Shown: piece by piece, positions 8,080-17,115 of the stretch
How the letters are laid out: each line of letters begins with the position of its first letter
Numbering within the stretch: position 1 is the first letter of the stretch
From: JALOKP01 sp963800865
GTDB taxonomy: Bacteria > Acidobacteriota > Polarisedimenticolia > J045
Direction: 5' to 3'
DNA length: 64,000 nucleotides
Assembly: GCA_963800865.1 (NCBI GenBank)
Contig: CAWDCL010000002.1
Coordinates: forward strand, 186,001-250,000
Position numbers and translations under genes: made by a program
The notes under the pieces: model-generated
Told to the model about the DNA's origin: nothing
Database searches by the model: none
What the model saw: the letters and a program-made list of their open reading frames with translations, nothing else

Positions 8080-10008
8080 TTACTTCCGCCCCTTCAGCTT
8101 CCCGCTCCACTTCTTGACCAGGCGCTGCGCGTTGGCGAGCACTTCCTGGTCGGCGGCGGCGGCGGCCTGCGCCTCGACCTCCTTCATGATCGGCAGCGCT
8201 CCGGCCAGGTTCCCCGCGTTGGCCTTTGCAACCGCCTCGTTGTAGCGCTTGACCAGTTGTGCGTGGCGGTCCCCCGCCGACTCCGGCGGCCGGGGAGAGC
8301 CCGCTTCCGCCGATCCTGCCGGCGATGCCGCGCGCGCATCCGGCCCGGCACTGCCCGGTCCTCCCGGCGCGCGCGCCGCGTCGCCTCCCGACCGGACCTG
8401 CTCGAGCTGCCGCGTCAGCTCGACCCGCAGCTGGGGGTCGTCGGTCGCTTCGACCGCCTCCTGCATCGTCCGCAGCGCTTCGTCGCGCCGCCCCGCCGCG
8501 AGCTGCTTCAGGCCCGCGTCGAAACGGTCGACCGCGCGGCGCGAGCGCACCGCTGCGAGCCGCGCGTCCGCCGCCGCGGTCACCTCGGGCCGCCGGTCGG
8601 TGCGCTGCACCCGGACCAGCAGCGCCTCCGCTTCGCCGAAGCGGCCCGCGTTCAGGTAGAGCGTCGCCAGCGACAGCGCGAGATCGCTGCGGCCCGGGCT
8701 CGCGAGCAGCGCCGCCTCGAGCGCCCGCGTCGCGTCGGCGGCGCGCGGCGGGTCGGCGGCCAGCGCCATCCCGAGCAGGGCCTGCGCGTCGGCGTGGCCC
8801 GGGTCGAGCGCGGCCGCGCGCTCGAGGATAGGGAGTCGCCTCGACGAACGCCTGCGTCGCGTCCCCGCCGCCGGAGGCCTGCATCATCGTGTACGCCGCC
8901 AGGTACTGGATCTGCGGGTCGGACGGATCGGCCGCGGCCGCACGGACCAGCCACGGCTTCGCCCCCGGAGCGTCCCGCTCCGCGAGGCGGACCAGCCCCT
9001 TGCCGGCGAGCGCCAGCGCGGACTGTGGCGCGAGCGCCAGCGCGGCGTCGAGGTGCTCGTCCGCCGCGCGCGCCGACCCGGGCTCCGCGAGCAGCAGGCC
9101 GAGGCGCGCCAGCGACCTCCTCGCGCGGCATCGCGCGGGGCTCCCCGGGCGGCGGGACGTCGAGGTCGCCGATCGGGACCTTCCAGTAGGCGTACGACTT
9201 CTGGATGCTGCGCGCGTACGCCGCCAGCTCCGCGTCGAGCGCCGCCGGCTCGCCGCGGAAGGCCGCGGCGAAGGCGGCCGCCGGCGTGGCGCCGTCCTTG
9301 AAGCGCGCGAGGTAGATCCCGAGCTGGTTGTGGCGCGCCGGGTTGCCGGCCAGCAGGTAATGGACCATCAGCCAGGACGAGGCGTAGACCGCGCCGGTCT
9401 TCTCCTTTTCGTCGCCGCCCTCGCCGCACGGAGCCGAGGGCGACCAGCTTCTCGACCGGCATCGGTCCGTGGGCCCGCAGCCACTGCACGTGGTGCGGCA
9501 GCGGCCGGCCGAGCAGGACCTCCCGGGAGTTGCGCGTCATCGTCGAGTAGAACTCGGCGAGCCCCTCGTTGGCCCAGAGCGGCACGCCGGGGATGTTGTT
9601 CTCGAGGAAGTGGTGCAGGTACTCGTGCCGGACGACCTGCAGCGGCTCGTCCACGGAGGCGTCGAGCGCGACCAGGTTCCCGGTCGGCCGGGTCGTGAAG
9701 AACCCCGCCGCTCCCGGCAGCAGCCGGTACGGCTCGAACGAGCGCGCGCTCTCGAACAAGTAGACCTGCGTCGGAACGTGCGCGTCGACGCTGAGCGTGC
9801 CGCGCCGGACGTCGGGGACGACGCGGCGCATCACTTCGCGCATCGTCTCCAACTCCGTCGCGACCTGGAGCGTGCGGCGCTCGCCGGCGTTGCTGTAGAT
9901 CACGAAGTGCTGGGTACGCAGCTCGCTCCAGGCGTCGCGCGGCGGAGGAAGCGCACCGGAGGCGTGCGGAACGGCCAGCACGGCGATCGCAACGAGGGCT
10001 TTGCGCAC
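8080..10008 (-). CDS. Secreted DUF1570-type gluzincin with TPR tail (three frameshifts)
   Basis: Read across three frameshifts (near 9430, 9115 and 8832) this is one protein of about 640 residues. A signal peptide (MRKALVAIAVLAVPHASGA) is followed by a DUF1570-like domain with FVIYSNAGERRTLQVATELE and the metallopeptidase motif RHEYLHHFLENNIPG (HExxH plus downstream NEGLAEF Glu). Then come TPR-like helices (LARLGLLLAEPG, LALSLATLYLNAGRFGEAEA) and a Lys-rich end. Such proteins are thought to be cell-surface zinc peptidases, but activity is unproven. It converges on the preceding PLP gene and is divergent from gltS. Three shifts in one gene make sequencing error or true decay both possible; every segment keeps good family character. 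Confidence 0.72.
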
Positions 10009-10104
10009 GGCCCGATCCTACCAGCGGGGCCCGGGACGGCGGAAGCCGCAACTCTTATTGACCCGGCCGGCGGTGTTCGCCGACAATCCTCCGCCGGAGA
10101 TCCC

Positions 10105-11307
10105 ATGTCGACGTTCGGGTCCGAGTTCTACGTCACCTTCTTCATCGGCTGCGCGGCGCTGATCGTCGGCCGCGTGCTGGTGGCGCGGGTCCGGGTGCTC
10201 AACGCTTTCAGTATTCCCGAGCCGGTCGTCGGCGGCCTGCTGGTCGCACTGATCACGCTGGCGATCCACCTCTTCGCCGGGTTCGACGTTCGCTTCGACA
10301 CCAGCCGCCAGGACCTGTTCATGCTGATCTTCTTCGCCTCGATCGGGCTCAACGCCGACCTCGCGAGCCTGGCGAAGGGGGGGCGTGCGCTGGCGATCTT
10401 CCTCGCGGTCGTGGTCGGCCTGCTCGTGTCGCAGGACCTGCTCGGCGTGCTGCTCGCGAAGCTGCTCGGCCTGCACCCCGCGATGGGGCTGCTCGCCGGG
10501 TCGATCACCCTCTCGGGCGGCCACGGCACCGGCGCCGCCTGGGGCAAGGTCTTCGCGGAGCGCTTCGGCCTCGCCAACGCGCCGGAGGCGGCGCTGGCGG
10601 CGGCGACCTTCGGCCTGATCCTGGGCGGGCTGATCGGCGGCCCGGTGGCGCGCGTGCTGCTGCGCGGCGTGACGGTGCCGGGCGTTCACGAGGGCGAGAA
10701 GGTCAGCGGCTTCGAGCGTCCGGCCGAGGAGCGGCTGATCACCGCCCCGGCGATGATCGAGACGCTGGCGCTCTTCTCGGTCTGCGTCTTCCTCGGCACG
10801 CTGCTGGCGTCCTGGCTGCGCGGCAGCGCGCTGGAGCTGCCGTCGTTCGTCTGCGTGCTGCTGGTCGGGGTCGTGCTGCGCAACGCGCTGGCCGCGCTCG
10901 GCTGGTACCACGTCTTCGACCGCGCGGTCTCGGTGCTGGGGAACGTCAGCCTCGCGCTGTTCCTGATCCTGGCGCTGATGTCGCTGCGGCTCTGGGAGCT
11001 GGGCTCGCTGGCGCTGCCGATCCTGGTCCTGCTCGCGGCGCAGGCCACGCTGATGGCGTGCTACGCGATCTTCGTCACCTTCCGGGTGATGGGGCGCAAC
11101 TACGACGCCGCGGTGCTGGCGGCCGGTCACTGCGGGTTCGGGCTGGGCGCGACGCCGACGGCGATCGCCAACATGCAGGCCGTGACCAACCGCTTCGGGC
11201 GCTCGCCGCTGGCCTTCCTGCTCGTCCCGATCGTCGGCGCGTTCTTCCTCGACGTCGCCAACGCGATCGTGATCAAGGTGTTCCTGCTGCTGATGCCGGG
11301 GGCGTGA
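10105..11307 (+). CDS. gltS: Sodium/glutamate symporter GltS
   Basis: A 400-residue inner-membrane protein with about ten hydrophobic segments. It shows the two inverted GltS repeats, with the re-entrant loops visible as SITLSGGHGTGAAWG near residue 140 and AAGHCGFGLGATPTAIANMQ near 345. GltS imports glutamate with sodium. ATG at 10105 is preceded by CGGAGATCCC, a good ribosome site, and is favoured over the longer frame that opens upstream. It is a single gene, divergent from the DUF1570 gene with under 100 bp between them. No frameshift is seen. Confidence 0.95.
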   Translation: MSTFGSEFYVTFFIGCAALIVGRVLVARVRVLNAFSIPEPVVGGLLVALITLAIHLFAGFDVRFDTSRQDLFMLIFFASIGLNADLASLAKGGRALAIFLAVVVGLLVSQDLLGVLLAKLLGLHPAMGLLAGSITLSGGHGTGAAWGKVFAERFGLANAPEAALAAATFGLILGGLIGGPVARVLLRGVTVPGVHEGEKVSGFERPAEERLITAPAMIETLALFSVCVFLGTLLASWLRGSALELPSFVCVLLVGVVLRNALAALGWYHVFDRAVSVLGNVSLALFLILALMSLRLWELGSLALPILVLLAAQATLMACYAIFVTFRVMGRNYDAAVLAAGHCGFGLGATPTAIANMQAVTNRFGRSPLAFLLVPIVGAFFLDVANAIVIKVFLLLMPGA

Positions 11308-11402
11308 CCCGCCATTCAGCGTCGCTCCGTCGCCGTCACCACCTCGGGCTCGGCCGCACGCGCCGGCGCTCGAGGGCCGGCTTCTGGGTGTCCGCGAACC
11401 GG

Positions 11403-11555
11403 GTTCGGCCGGCCGCGGACGCGGTGCGGCCGGCCCGGCTTCGAAGCGGAACCCTGATTACCCCTGGCTCGATCTCAGCCCGCGGTCAGCCCCGTCCCGG
11501 CTCGCCGGTGCTGCCCTCAGCCCGCGATGAAAAGCGGGCCATTCCGCTTGTCCTC
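11403..11555 (+). repeat. Repeat A, copy 1 (153 bp)
   Basis: Matches 12818-12970 base for base at a constant offset of 1,415 with 8 mismatches (about 95% identical, no indels). The left part holds the palindrome GGCCGGCCGC/GCGGCCGGCC and the right part a hairpin GCCCGC/GCGGGC around 11520-11539. The right edge abuts the Uma2 remnant exactly where that gene loses its N-terminal half. Confidence 0.9.
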
Positions 11556-11891
11556 AACGTCGTCCAGCCGGACATCTACTTCATCTCGAAGGCAAGGGCC
11601 GGCATCCTGCAGGACGGACGGATCATCGGCGCGCCCGACTTGTGCGTCGAGATCCTCTCGCGCGGCACGGGGCACCTCGACCGTGTGCGCAAGCTGGAGC
11701 TGTACGCGCGCTTTGATGTCGCGTATTACGGGATCGTCGACGTTGGCTCGCGGCCGATCGAGGAGTACGTGCTCGCCGGCGAACTCTACCGCGTCCGGAG
11801 CGTCACCGGTTACGAGGAGCCGTTCCGCCCCGCCGCCTTCCCCGGGTTCAAGTTCACGCTGAGCGTGGTGGCGCTGCCGGACGGGCGCTGA
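11556..11891 (+). pseudogene. Uma2-family nuclease remnant, N-terminus lost
   Basis: About 111 codons of the C-terminal half of a Uma2 (DUF820) PD-(D/E)XK-type protein: VVQPDIYFISKARAGIL, APDLCVEILSRGTGHLDRVR, KLELYARFDVAYYGIVDV, ending FKFTLSVVALPDGR. The catalytic PD of VQPD and the E of CVEILS are present, but the first 80 or so residues seen in the intact relative at 35388-35951 are missing. In their place stands repeat A, whose right edge is the breakpoint. There is no start codon or ribosome site at the junction, so it is most likely a dead fragment left by a rearrangement. Confidence 0.8.
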
Positions 11892-11893
11892 CG

Positions 11894-12349
11894 TCACGCC
11901 GCCCCGGCCGCTCCATCGCCACCGCCCGGCTCGTCGACGCCGATGACCGACACGCCGCAGGCGCGGGCCGCCCGGGCGAGGGCGCCGTCGTGGGTCGCAA
12001 GGACGACCTCTTCCCCCGACCGCTCCCGGTAGAGCAGTGCGGTCGCGAGGTGGATCGCGTCGAGGGTCGTCAGCTCGGTCGGGAACGGCTGCGACGCCCG
12101 CTCGAGGACCGTGTCGTCGACCGCCACCACGTCCAGCGCGTCGATCAACCGGAACGCGGCCTCCCGACGCGGCGCGAATTCATCGTCCGGGAGGCTTGCG
12201 CGGACCCTCAGCCGGTCGAGCGTCCGGAGGCACTCGACCCTGACCAGCGCGCTCGCGATCCCGCCGCGCCGCGACGGCCAGGCGGCGAGGCGTCCGGGCT
12301 GGCCGAGGAGCGCGCGCAGCAGGACGGAGGAGTCGTAGTAGGTCGTCAC
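11894..12349 (-). CDS. PIN-domain ribonuclease toxin (VapC-like)
   Basis: A 151-residue PIN protein with the acidic quartet in place: TTYYDSSVLL (Asp near residue 6), VRVECLRTL (Glu near 44), TTLDAIHLATALL (Asp near 105) and LATHDGALA (Asp near 124). VapC toxins cleave RNA. GTG at 12349 overlaps the antitoxin stop (GTGA), the usual coupling for such pairs. It converges tail to tail with the Uma2 remnant, 2 bp apart. The cassette lies between two copies of repeat A, which suggests it moved or was duplicated with the repeat. Target RNA is unknown. Confidence 0.85.
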   Translation of the reverse strand: MTTYYDSSVLLRALLGQPGRLAAWPSRRGGIASALVRVECLRTLDRLRVRASLPDDEFAPRREAAFRLIDALDVVAVDDTVLERASQPFPTELTTLDAIHLATALLYRERSGEEVVLATHDGALARAARACGVSVIGVDEPGGGDGAAGAA

Positions 12350-12609
12350 CTGCGGTCCTCGCGCTCTTCGCGGAGCAGGTCGAGGACATCGACCGAGAGC
12401 GGCAGGGGAGGCGGGAGCGAGACGCGCCCGAGCGGCGGCGAGCCGGGCGTGGCCGTCCGGATCGACAGGCCGGGTGTGCCGCCGGGCAGGGGAACGAGTT
12501 GCGCGACCGGGGTCTCGCGGTCCAGGACGGTCACCACCCGTCCCCGGCGGGCCAGCTTCACGTAGTGGCTGAGGCGGGCCTTCAGCTCCGCGATGCCTAC
12601 CTTGGTCAT
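12346..12609 (-). CDS. Phd/YefM-type antitoxin
   Basis: An 87-residue antitoxin for the adjoining PIN toxin. The N-terminus MTKVGIAELKARLSHYVKLA followed by RRGRVVTVLDRETPVAQLVP is the Phd/YefM DNA-binding fold; the C-terminal 40 residues (proline-rich, then VLDLLREERED) would bind and block the toxin. ATG at 12609 is chosen because the family begins at this MxKVGIAELK motif; an earlier in-frame ATG lies 13 codons upstream. An inverted repeat GACTAGAAGATAACC/GGTTATCTTCTAGTC is simply the start region read on both strands, but TGACCA/TGGTTA just before the ATG could be an operator for autoregulation. Confidence 0.82.
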   Translation of the reverse strand: MTKVGIAELKARLSHYVKLARRGRVVTVLDRETPVAQLVPLPGGTPGLSIRTATPGSPPLGRVSLPPPLPLSVDVLDLLREEREDRR

Positions 12610-12817
12610 GACTAGAAGATAACCAGAAATGGTCATATGTGCCATCCGCGTCGTGGATCGCCGCGCAGGCCGATCGAACCACGGACGCCGGCGGAAGTCA
12701 CTCTCGACCGGGCCGCCGCCTCCCGGATGCGGGAGCCCGGGGTTCGACCCCGATCCGGACTGGTCCCGCAAGTGAGGGAGCGCCTCACGCGGAGAGGGTC
12801 TGCCGGACTCCGAGTGA
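12610..12817. other. Intergenic, nothing recognised
   Basis: The space upstream of the antitoxin, presumably holding its promoter. I see no gene, no clear -35/-10 and no strong hairpin. With repeat A copy 2 it makes a gene-free gap of about 370 bp before the subtilisin. Confidence 0.4.
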
Positions 12818-12970
12818 GTTGGGCCGGCCGCGGACACGGTGCGGCCGGCCCGGCGTCGAAGCGGAACCCTGATCACCCCTGGCTCGATCTCAGCCCGCGG
12901 TCAGCCCCGTCCCGGCTCGCCGGTGCTGCCCTCAGCCCGCGATGAACCGCGGGCCGTTCCGCTTGTCTTC
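12818..12970 (+). repeat. Repeat A, copy 2 (153 bp)
   Basis: Second full copy of the element at 11403-11555, same orientation. The hairpin at its right end is extended here (GCCCGCG/CGCGGGC) because the AA of copy 1 is CC, a change that lengthens the stem. The subtilisin frame, read through on the minus strand, ends inside this copy at 12932. Confidence 0.9.
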
Positions 12971-14320
12971 GTCTTCCCTAGTGTCCCGATCCGTCATGGC
13001 TTGACAGTCGGCCGCCGCTGCATCCCGCAGGGCGGCGTTGCTCGTCCTTGGCGTACGGCGGGAGTACGCCGGCGTCCTCGCGCCTTGCCCCGCGGGCGCT
13101 TCGGCGGCCTTGGTTGTCAACCCAAGACGGAATCGGGACACGTAGTCCGTGAACAGCAGCAGGTCCGGCGATCCCGAGCCCGCGTCCGCCACCGTGCCCG
13201 CCGTCGCGTTTCCGGTGAGCGCCGCCGCAACCTGGGCCGGCGTCGCGCCGGGATTTTGCTGCAGGTAGAGCGCGGCCACGCCCGCGACGTGCGGCGCGGC
13301 CATCGAGGTCCCGCTCATCGTCGTCGTGGCGGTGTCGGAGCTGTTGTAGGTCGACTTGACCCCTTCGCCGGGGGCGAACAGGTCGAGGCAGCCGCCGTAG
13401 TTCGAGAACCCGGCGCGGCTGTCGCCCGAGTTCGTAGCGCCGACCGTCAACGCGGTCGGGACGCGCGCCGGCGAGGTGAAGCAGGCGTCGGCGCTGCTGT
13501 TCCCGGCCGCAATGGCGTAGGTCACGCCGGCCGCGATCGAGCGCTTCACGGCGTCATCGAGCGAGGTCGAGGCGCTGCCGCCCAGGCTCATGTTGGCGAC
13601 CGCCGGCTTGCGGTGGTTGGAGGTCACCCAGTCGACGCCCGCGATCACGCCCGAAGTCGTCCCCGAGCCGAAGCAGTTCAGGACGCGGACCGGGTACAGG
13701 TTGACCTTCTTCGCCACGCCGTAGGGCTTGCTGCCGACCGTGCCCGCGGTGTGGGTGCCATGGCCGTTGCAGTCGCTGGTGCCGCGGCCGTCGTTGATCG
13801 AGCTGTAGCCCGCCAGGACCCGGCCACCGAAGCCGACGTGGGTGGAGCGGATCCCGGTGTCCACGATGTAGGCGTGGACGCCCGTGCCGTTGACGGAGTA
13901 GGTGTAGTCGCCGCTCAGCGGCAGCGCGCGCTGGTCAACGCGGTCGAGGCCCCAGGTCGGGTTGGACTGGGTCGCGTCGGCCGTGACGATCCCGTCCTGC
14001 TCGACGTACCGGACGCGCTCGTCGCGCGCCAGCCGCTCCGCAGCCTCGGCGTCCAGCTGGATCGAGAAGCCGTCGAGCGCGGCGTGGTAGACGAAGCCGA
14101 CCGTTCCGCCGTAGGCGAAGGCCAGCTCGCGCGCGAGCTGGTCCACGGTGGGCAGCAGGGCGGCGCTGCCGAACGGGCCTTTCAGCGCCGACGGCTCGAG
14201 CACCACGATGTAGCTCCCCGCGACCGGCTGGGCGTTGCGCAGGACCGGGCCGTTCCCGGCGAGCGCGGCTCCCGTGGCGGCCACGGCGGCGAGCAGTACG
14301 AGGATCCTGTCCATCCGCAT
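12932..14320 (-). CDS. Secreted subtilisin-like serine protease (S8), 3' end altered by insertion
   Basis: A 462-codon frame. A signal peptide (MRMDRILVLLAAVAATGAALA) precedes an inhibitor I9-type propeptide (SYIVVLEPSA to VRYVEQDGIV) and a complete S8 domain: Asp in VHAYIVDTGIRSTH, His in CNGHGTHTAGTVG, Asn in YAIAAGNSSADAC, Ser in TMSGTSMAAPHVAG. It resembles proteinase K and aqualysin. ATG at 14320 follows AGGAGGAGA. The family ends at about PDLLLFTD; immediately after that the frame enters a 162-bp palindromic element and then repeat A, adding about 70 unrelated residues. Removing the element would restore GAC-TAG, so TAG was probably the original stop. Confidence 0.9.
   Translation of the reverse strand: MRMDRILVLLAAVAATGAALAGNGPVLRNAQPVAGSYIVVLEPSALKGPFGSAALLPTVDQLARELAFAYGGTVGFVYHAALDGFSIQLDAEAAERLARDERVRYVEQDGIVTADATQSNPTWGLDRVDQRALPLSGDYTYSVNGTGVHAYIVDTGIRSTHVGFGGRVLAGYSSINDGRGTSDCNGHGTHTAGTVGSKPYGVAKKVNLYPVRVLNCFGSGTTSGVIAGVDWVTSNHRKPAVANMSLGGSASTSLDDAVKRSIAAGVTYAIAAGNSSADACFTSPARVPTALTVGATNSGDSRAGFSNYGGCLDLFAPGEGVKSTYNSSDTATTTMSGTSMAAPHVAGVAALYLQQNPGATPAQVAAALTGNATAGTVADAGSGSPDLLLFTDYVSRFRLGLTTKAAEAPAGQGARTPAYSRRTPRTSNAALRDAAAADCQAMTDRDTREDEDKRNGPRFIAG
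12981..13142. mobile_element. MITE-like palindromic element at the subtilisin stop codon
   Basis: A 162-bp segment whose ends are inverted repeats: GTGTCCCGATCCGTC at the left, and at the right GACGGAATCGGGACACG, its imperfect complement. TTGACA and TTGTCAA extend the match inward. The centre folds further (GGCGTAC/GTACGCC). It is flanked by TA on both sides (12979-12980 and 13143-13144). It has no coding capacity of its own, which fits a non-autonomous element mobilised in trans. No second copy was seen in the window. Confidence 0.72.
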
Positions 14321-14457
14321 CCGAATCTCCTCCTTCCGGGCGGCGCCGTTCGCGCCCGCCCGCGGCGAGGCGCAAATATCGCCCGGATCACGCGCCGCGG
14401 CACCCCTTTTCCTGCGTCCGGGGTGCGCGGGCCATCCGCAGCTCGGCTGCCAGGCCG
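14321..14457. other. Upstream region of the subtilisin gene
   Basis: Holds the ribosome site AGGAGGAGA before 14320 and presumably the promoter. No convincing -35/-10 and no gene seen. Confidence 0.35.
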
Positions 14458-14521
14458 GAGGACAAGCGGAATGGACCGTTTTTCATGGCGGGCCGAGGGT
14501 AGCACCGGCGTGCCGGGCTGC
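14458..14521 (-). repeat. Repeat A, partial inverted copy
   Basis: The reverse complement matches the right-hand 64 bp of repeat A (from GCCGGTGCT through GCTTGTCCTC) with several mismatches. It has the same right edge as the full copies but lacks the left two thirds. Together the three copies bracket the toxin-antitoxin cassette and the subtilisin. Confidence 0.75.
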
Positions 14522-14589
14522 ACGCGCGCAGATGGGATCCGGCCGGACTGAACCGCAGATCGTCGCGGTCACGTCGCGCGGCCATCGCA

Positions 14590-15063
14590 GCCGGGATCGT
14601 AGCGCGGGCGATGATGGCCGGCAGTCGCCGAAGTGGGCCTCGTCGGGGGTCGCGCCGGCGAGCTCGGCACGGTGGTCAGATCGACCAGCCAGGTGTGATT
14701 CGGGCGCGACGACGGAGCAGTGCTCGCTCCGGACCGTCGCGGCAGGCGCCACGCGACGGGTGCGGCGCTTCAGCATCCGGCGGACGGTTGTCGTCCGAGA
14801 TGGAGCACCGCGCGGGAGAGCGCGGCCGCGATCCGCGCGGTTCCCATCGCCGGGTACAGCACCTTAGAGCGCCGCACCAGGTGCGCGACGAGGTCCGGGA
14901 ACCTGTTCACGGGCTGAGGCGTCCGGACGAGCGCAGAGGGCCCGTCCTCGTCGAGCCGCATCATCCAGGAGGCGACGGTCGCCTCCGTGACGAGGAGACG
15001 TCGGAAGTCTCTGCAGGGAAAGGAAATGGAGGCACGGAGAGAGGTCTCGAGAATCGCTGGCAC
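14590..15063 (-). pseudogene. Decayed IS transposase (helix-turn-helix plus start of DDE domain)
   Basis: Three frames together recall the N-terminal half of an rve-type (DDE integrase) transposase. VTEATVASWMMRLDEDG is a helix-turn-helix, followed by VNRFPDLVAHLVRRSKVL and MGTARIAAALSRA; a shift leads to VRRMLKRRTRRVAPAAT; another shift gives RPNHTWLVDLTTVP near 14660-14706, the strand bearing the first catalytic Asp. Beyond that nothing of the catalytic core remains and no terminal repeats are evident. Two internal shifts and the missing C-terminal half make this a remnant. It marks the right end of the accessory patch. Confidence 0.72.
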
Positions 15064-15168
15064 ACTACACCTCGCGGTGGCTGGCGAGAACGGTGCGCCA
15101 TCGTTTCCGTTGGTCAGGATCAGCCGGGCGCCGGGGCATGGAGCAACCGGGCTCGCCCGCGGGTCGAG

Positions 15169-16992
15169 CTAGCCGCCCCGCTTCGCGCCCAGTTCGCCCC
15201 AGCGCGCGTAGAGCGCGTCGACCGCGGCGCGCGCCGACTCGAGCGCGACCAGCCGCTCCTGCAGCGCGGCCGCGTCGGCGGCGACGGCCGGGTCGGCCAC
15301 GGCGGCCTCGGCGGCGGCCACCGCTTCTTCCGCGAGGAGGATCCGCTCCTCGATTCCGTCCCACTCGCGCTGCTCGGGGAGCGAGAGCCTCCTGGGGCGG
15401 GGTGTCGCGCGCTCGGCCGCTGGCGCCGCCGCGGCCGAGCGCGCGGCCAGGGCCGTCCCCGACGCCTCGGTTCGCCGCCCCCGGTCGGCCTCGTACTGGG
15501 CGTAGTCCGCGTAGAAGACCGCCCCCCCCTTCCCGTCCAGCGCGAGCAGCGCGTTCGAGACGCGGTCGAGCAGGAAGCGGTCGTGCGTCACCAGCACCAG
15601 CGCGCCGGGGAACTCCGCCAGGCTCTCCTCCAGCACCTCGAGCGTCGGGATGTCCAGGTCGTTCGTCGGCTCGTCGAGAATCAGCAGGTCGGCCGGGCGG
15701 AGCATCGTGCGCGCCAGCAGGATCCGCGCCCGCTCGCCCCCCGACAGCCGGTGCACCGGCACGTCGAGCTGGTCGCTGCGGAACAGGAAGCGCGCCGCCC
15801 AGGACGCGACGTGCATCGAGCGGTCCCGGTGGACGACGGTGTCCCCCTCGGGCGCGAGCGCACGCCGCAGGGAGAGCGACAGGTCGAGCGTCTCGCGGTT
15901 CTGCTCGAAGTAGACGGTCGCCAGGTTCTGCGCACGCTCGATCGTCCCGCGATCGGGCGCCAGCTCGCCGGCCAGCAGCCGCAGCAGCGTCGTCTTGCCG
16001 CTGCCGTTGGCGCCGAGCACGCCGAGCCGCCGGCCGGGCGTCAGCGTCAGGTCCAGCCCGTCGAGCACGCTCCGCGCGCCGAACGACTTTCCCGCCGCGT
16101 GCGTGACCAGCAGGCGCTTCGTCTTGCGGCCCGATCCGGCGAGCTCGAGGTCGACCGTCGCCGACGGGGCACGCGCGTCGAGGTCGTCCAGCTCCTCGAT
16201 CAGCCGGTAGGCCTCCTTCTTGCGCGCCTCCCCCTTGCGCGTGCGCGCCTTGGGGCCGCGCCGCAGCCACTCCACCTCGCGCCGCACCCGGTTGGCGAGC
16301 GACTCCTGCCGCGCCAGCTGGGCCGCCAGCGCCTGCTCGCGCCGCTCGAGGTAGTCGCTGTAGCGCCCGGCGCACTGGAACAGCCCGGCGGCGTAGCTGC
16401 GATTCAACTCGATCATCCGCGTCGCGACGTGCTCGAGGAACCAGCGGTCGTGGCTGACCACGACCGACGCCGACGCCGCGCCCGGGAGCAGCCCCTCGAG
16501 CCACAGGATCCCCTCGAGGTCGAGGTGGTTCGTCGGCTCGTCGAGCAGCAGCACCTCGGGCTCGGTCGCCAGCGCTCGCGCGATCGCCAGCCGCTTGCGC
16601 CAGCCGCCGGAGAGGGTCGCGATCGCGCACCCTGCGTCGTCGAACCCGGCGCGCCCCAGGGCCACCGCGGCGCGCGCGGCACGCTCGCCGGGATCGATCG
16701 CGGCGGCCTCGAGCGCGTGCTCGACCGCTTCGCCCGCCGTCGCGACCCCTTCAAAGACGGGGTCCTGCGCGACGTACGCGACCGACAGGCGGCGCCGCGC
16801 CGAGAGCTTCCCCGCGTCCGGCTCGTCGAGCCCGGCCAGGATCCTGAGCAGCGTCGTCTTCCCCGAGCCGTTCGGCCCGACCAGCCCGACGACGTCCCCC
16901 TCGAACAGCGAGAACGACAGGGCGTCGAAGAGACGCGTCGCGCCGATCGCGCGCGACAGCGCTTCCGCGCCGATGAGGACCGGGCCGCCCAT
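15169..16992 (-). CDS. uup: ABC-F ATPase, Uup type
   Basis: A 607-residue soluble twin-ATPase with no membrane segments. Domain 1 has Walker A GPNGSGKTTL (about residue 40), signature LSGGWRKRLAIARAL and Walker B LLLDEPTNHLDL. A charged linker (RRGPKARTRKGEARKKEAYR) precedes domain 2 with Walker A GANGSGKTTL, signature LSGGERARILLART and LLILDEPTNDLDI. The last 80 residues form an Ala/Glu-rich coiled coil, which distinguishes Uup from EttA and YheS. ABC-F proteins act on the ribosome; Uup is linked to rescue of replication and ribosome conflicts and to suppressing precise transposon excision. The frame is intact. It stands alone, divergent from the STAS gene. Confidence 0.9.
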   Translation of the reverse strand: MGGPVLIGAEALSRAIGATRLFDALSFSLFEGDVVGLVGPNGSGKTTLLRILAGLDEPDAGKLSARRRLSVAYVAQDPVFEGVATAGEAVEHALEAAAIDPGERAARAAVALGRAGFDDAGCAIATLSGGWRKRLAIARALATEPEVLLLDEPTNHLDLEGILWLEGLLPGAASASVVVSHDRWFLEHVATRMIELNRSYAAGLFQCAGRYSDYLERREQALAAQLARQESLANRVRREVEWLRRGPKARTRKGEARKKEAYRLIEELDDLDARAPSATVDLELAGSGRKTKRLLVTHAAGKSFGARSVLDGLDLTLTPGRRLGVLGANGSGKTTLLRLLAGELAPDRGTIERAQNLATVYFEQNRETLDLSLSLRRALAPEGDTVVHRDRSMHVASWAARFLFRSDQLDVPVHRLSGGERARILLARTMLRPADLLILDEPTNDLDIPTLEVLEESLAEFPGALVLVTHDRFLLDRVSNALLALDGKGGAVFYADYAQYEADRGRRTEASGTALAARSAAAAPAAERATPRPRRLSLPEQREWDGIEERILLAEEAVAAAEAAVADPAVAADAAALQERLVALESARAAVDALYARWGELGAKRGG

Positions 16993-17115
16993 GACCGGTG
17001 ATTATAGGGACCGCGAGGAAGGGCCGGGGCGCGGGGACGGGGCCGGGTGTCACCTGATCGTCACGCCCGGAGGCGGGAGCGGCGGCTACGATCCGGGGTC
17101 AGGGGAGATCTGCCC

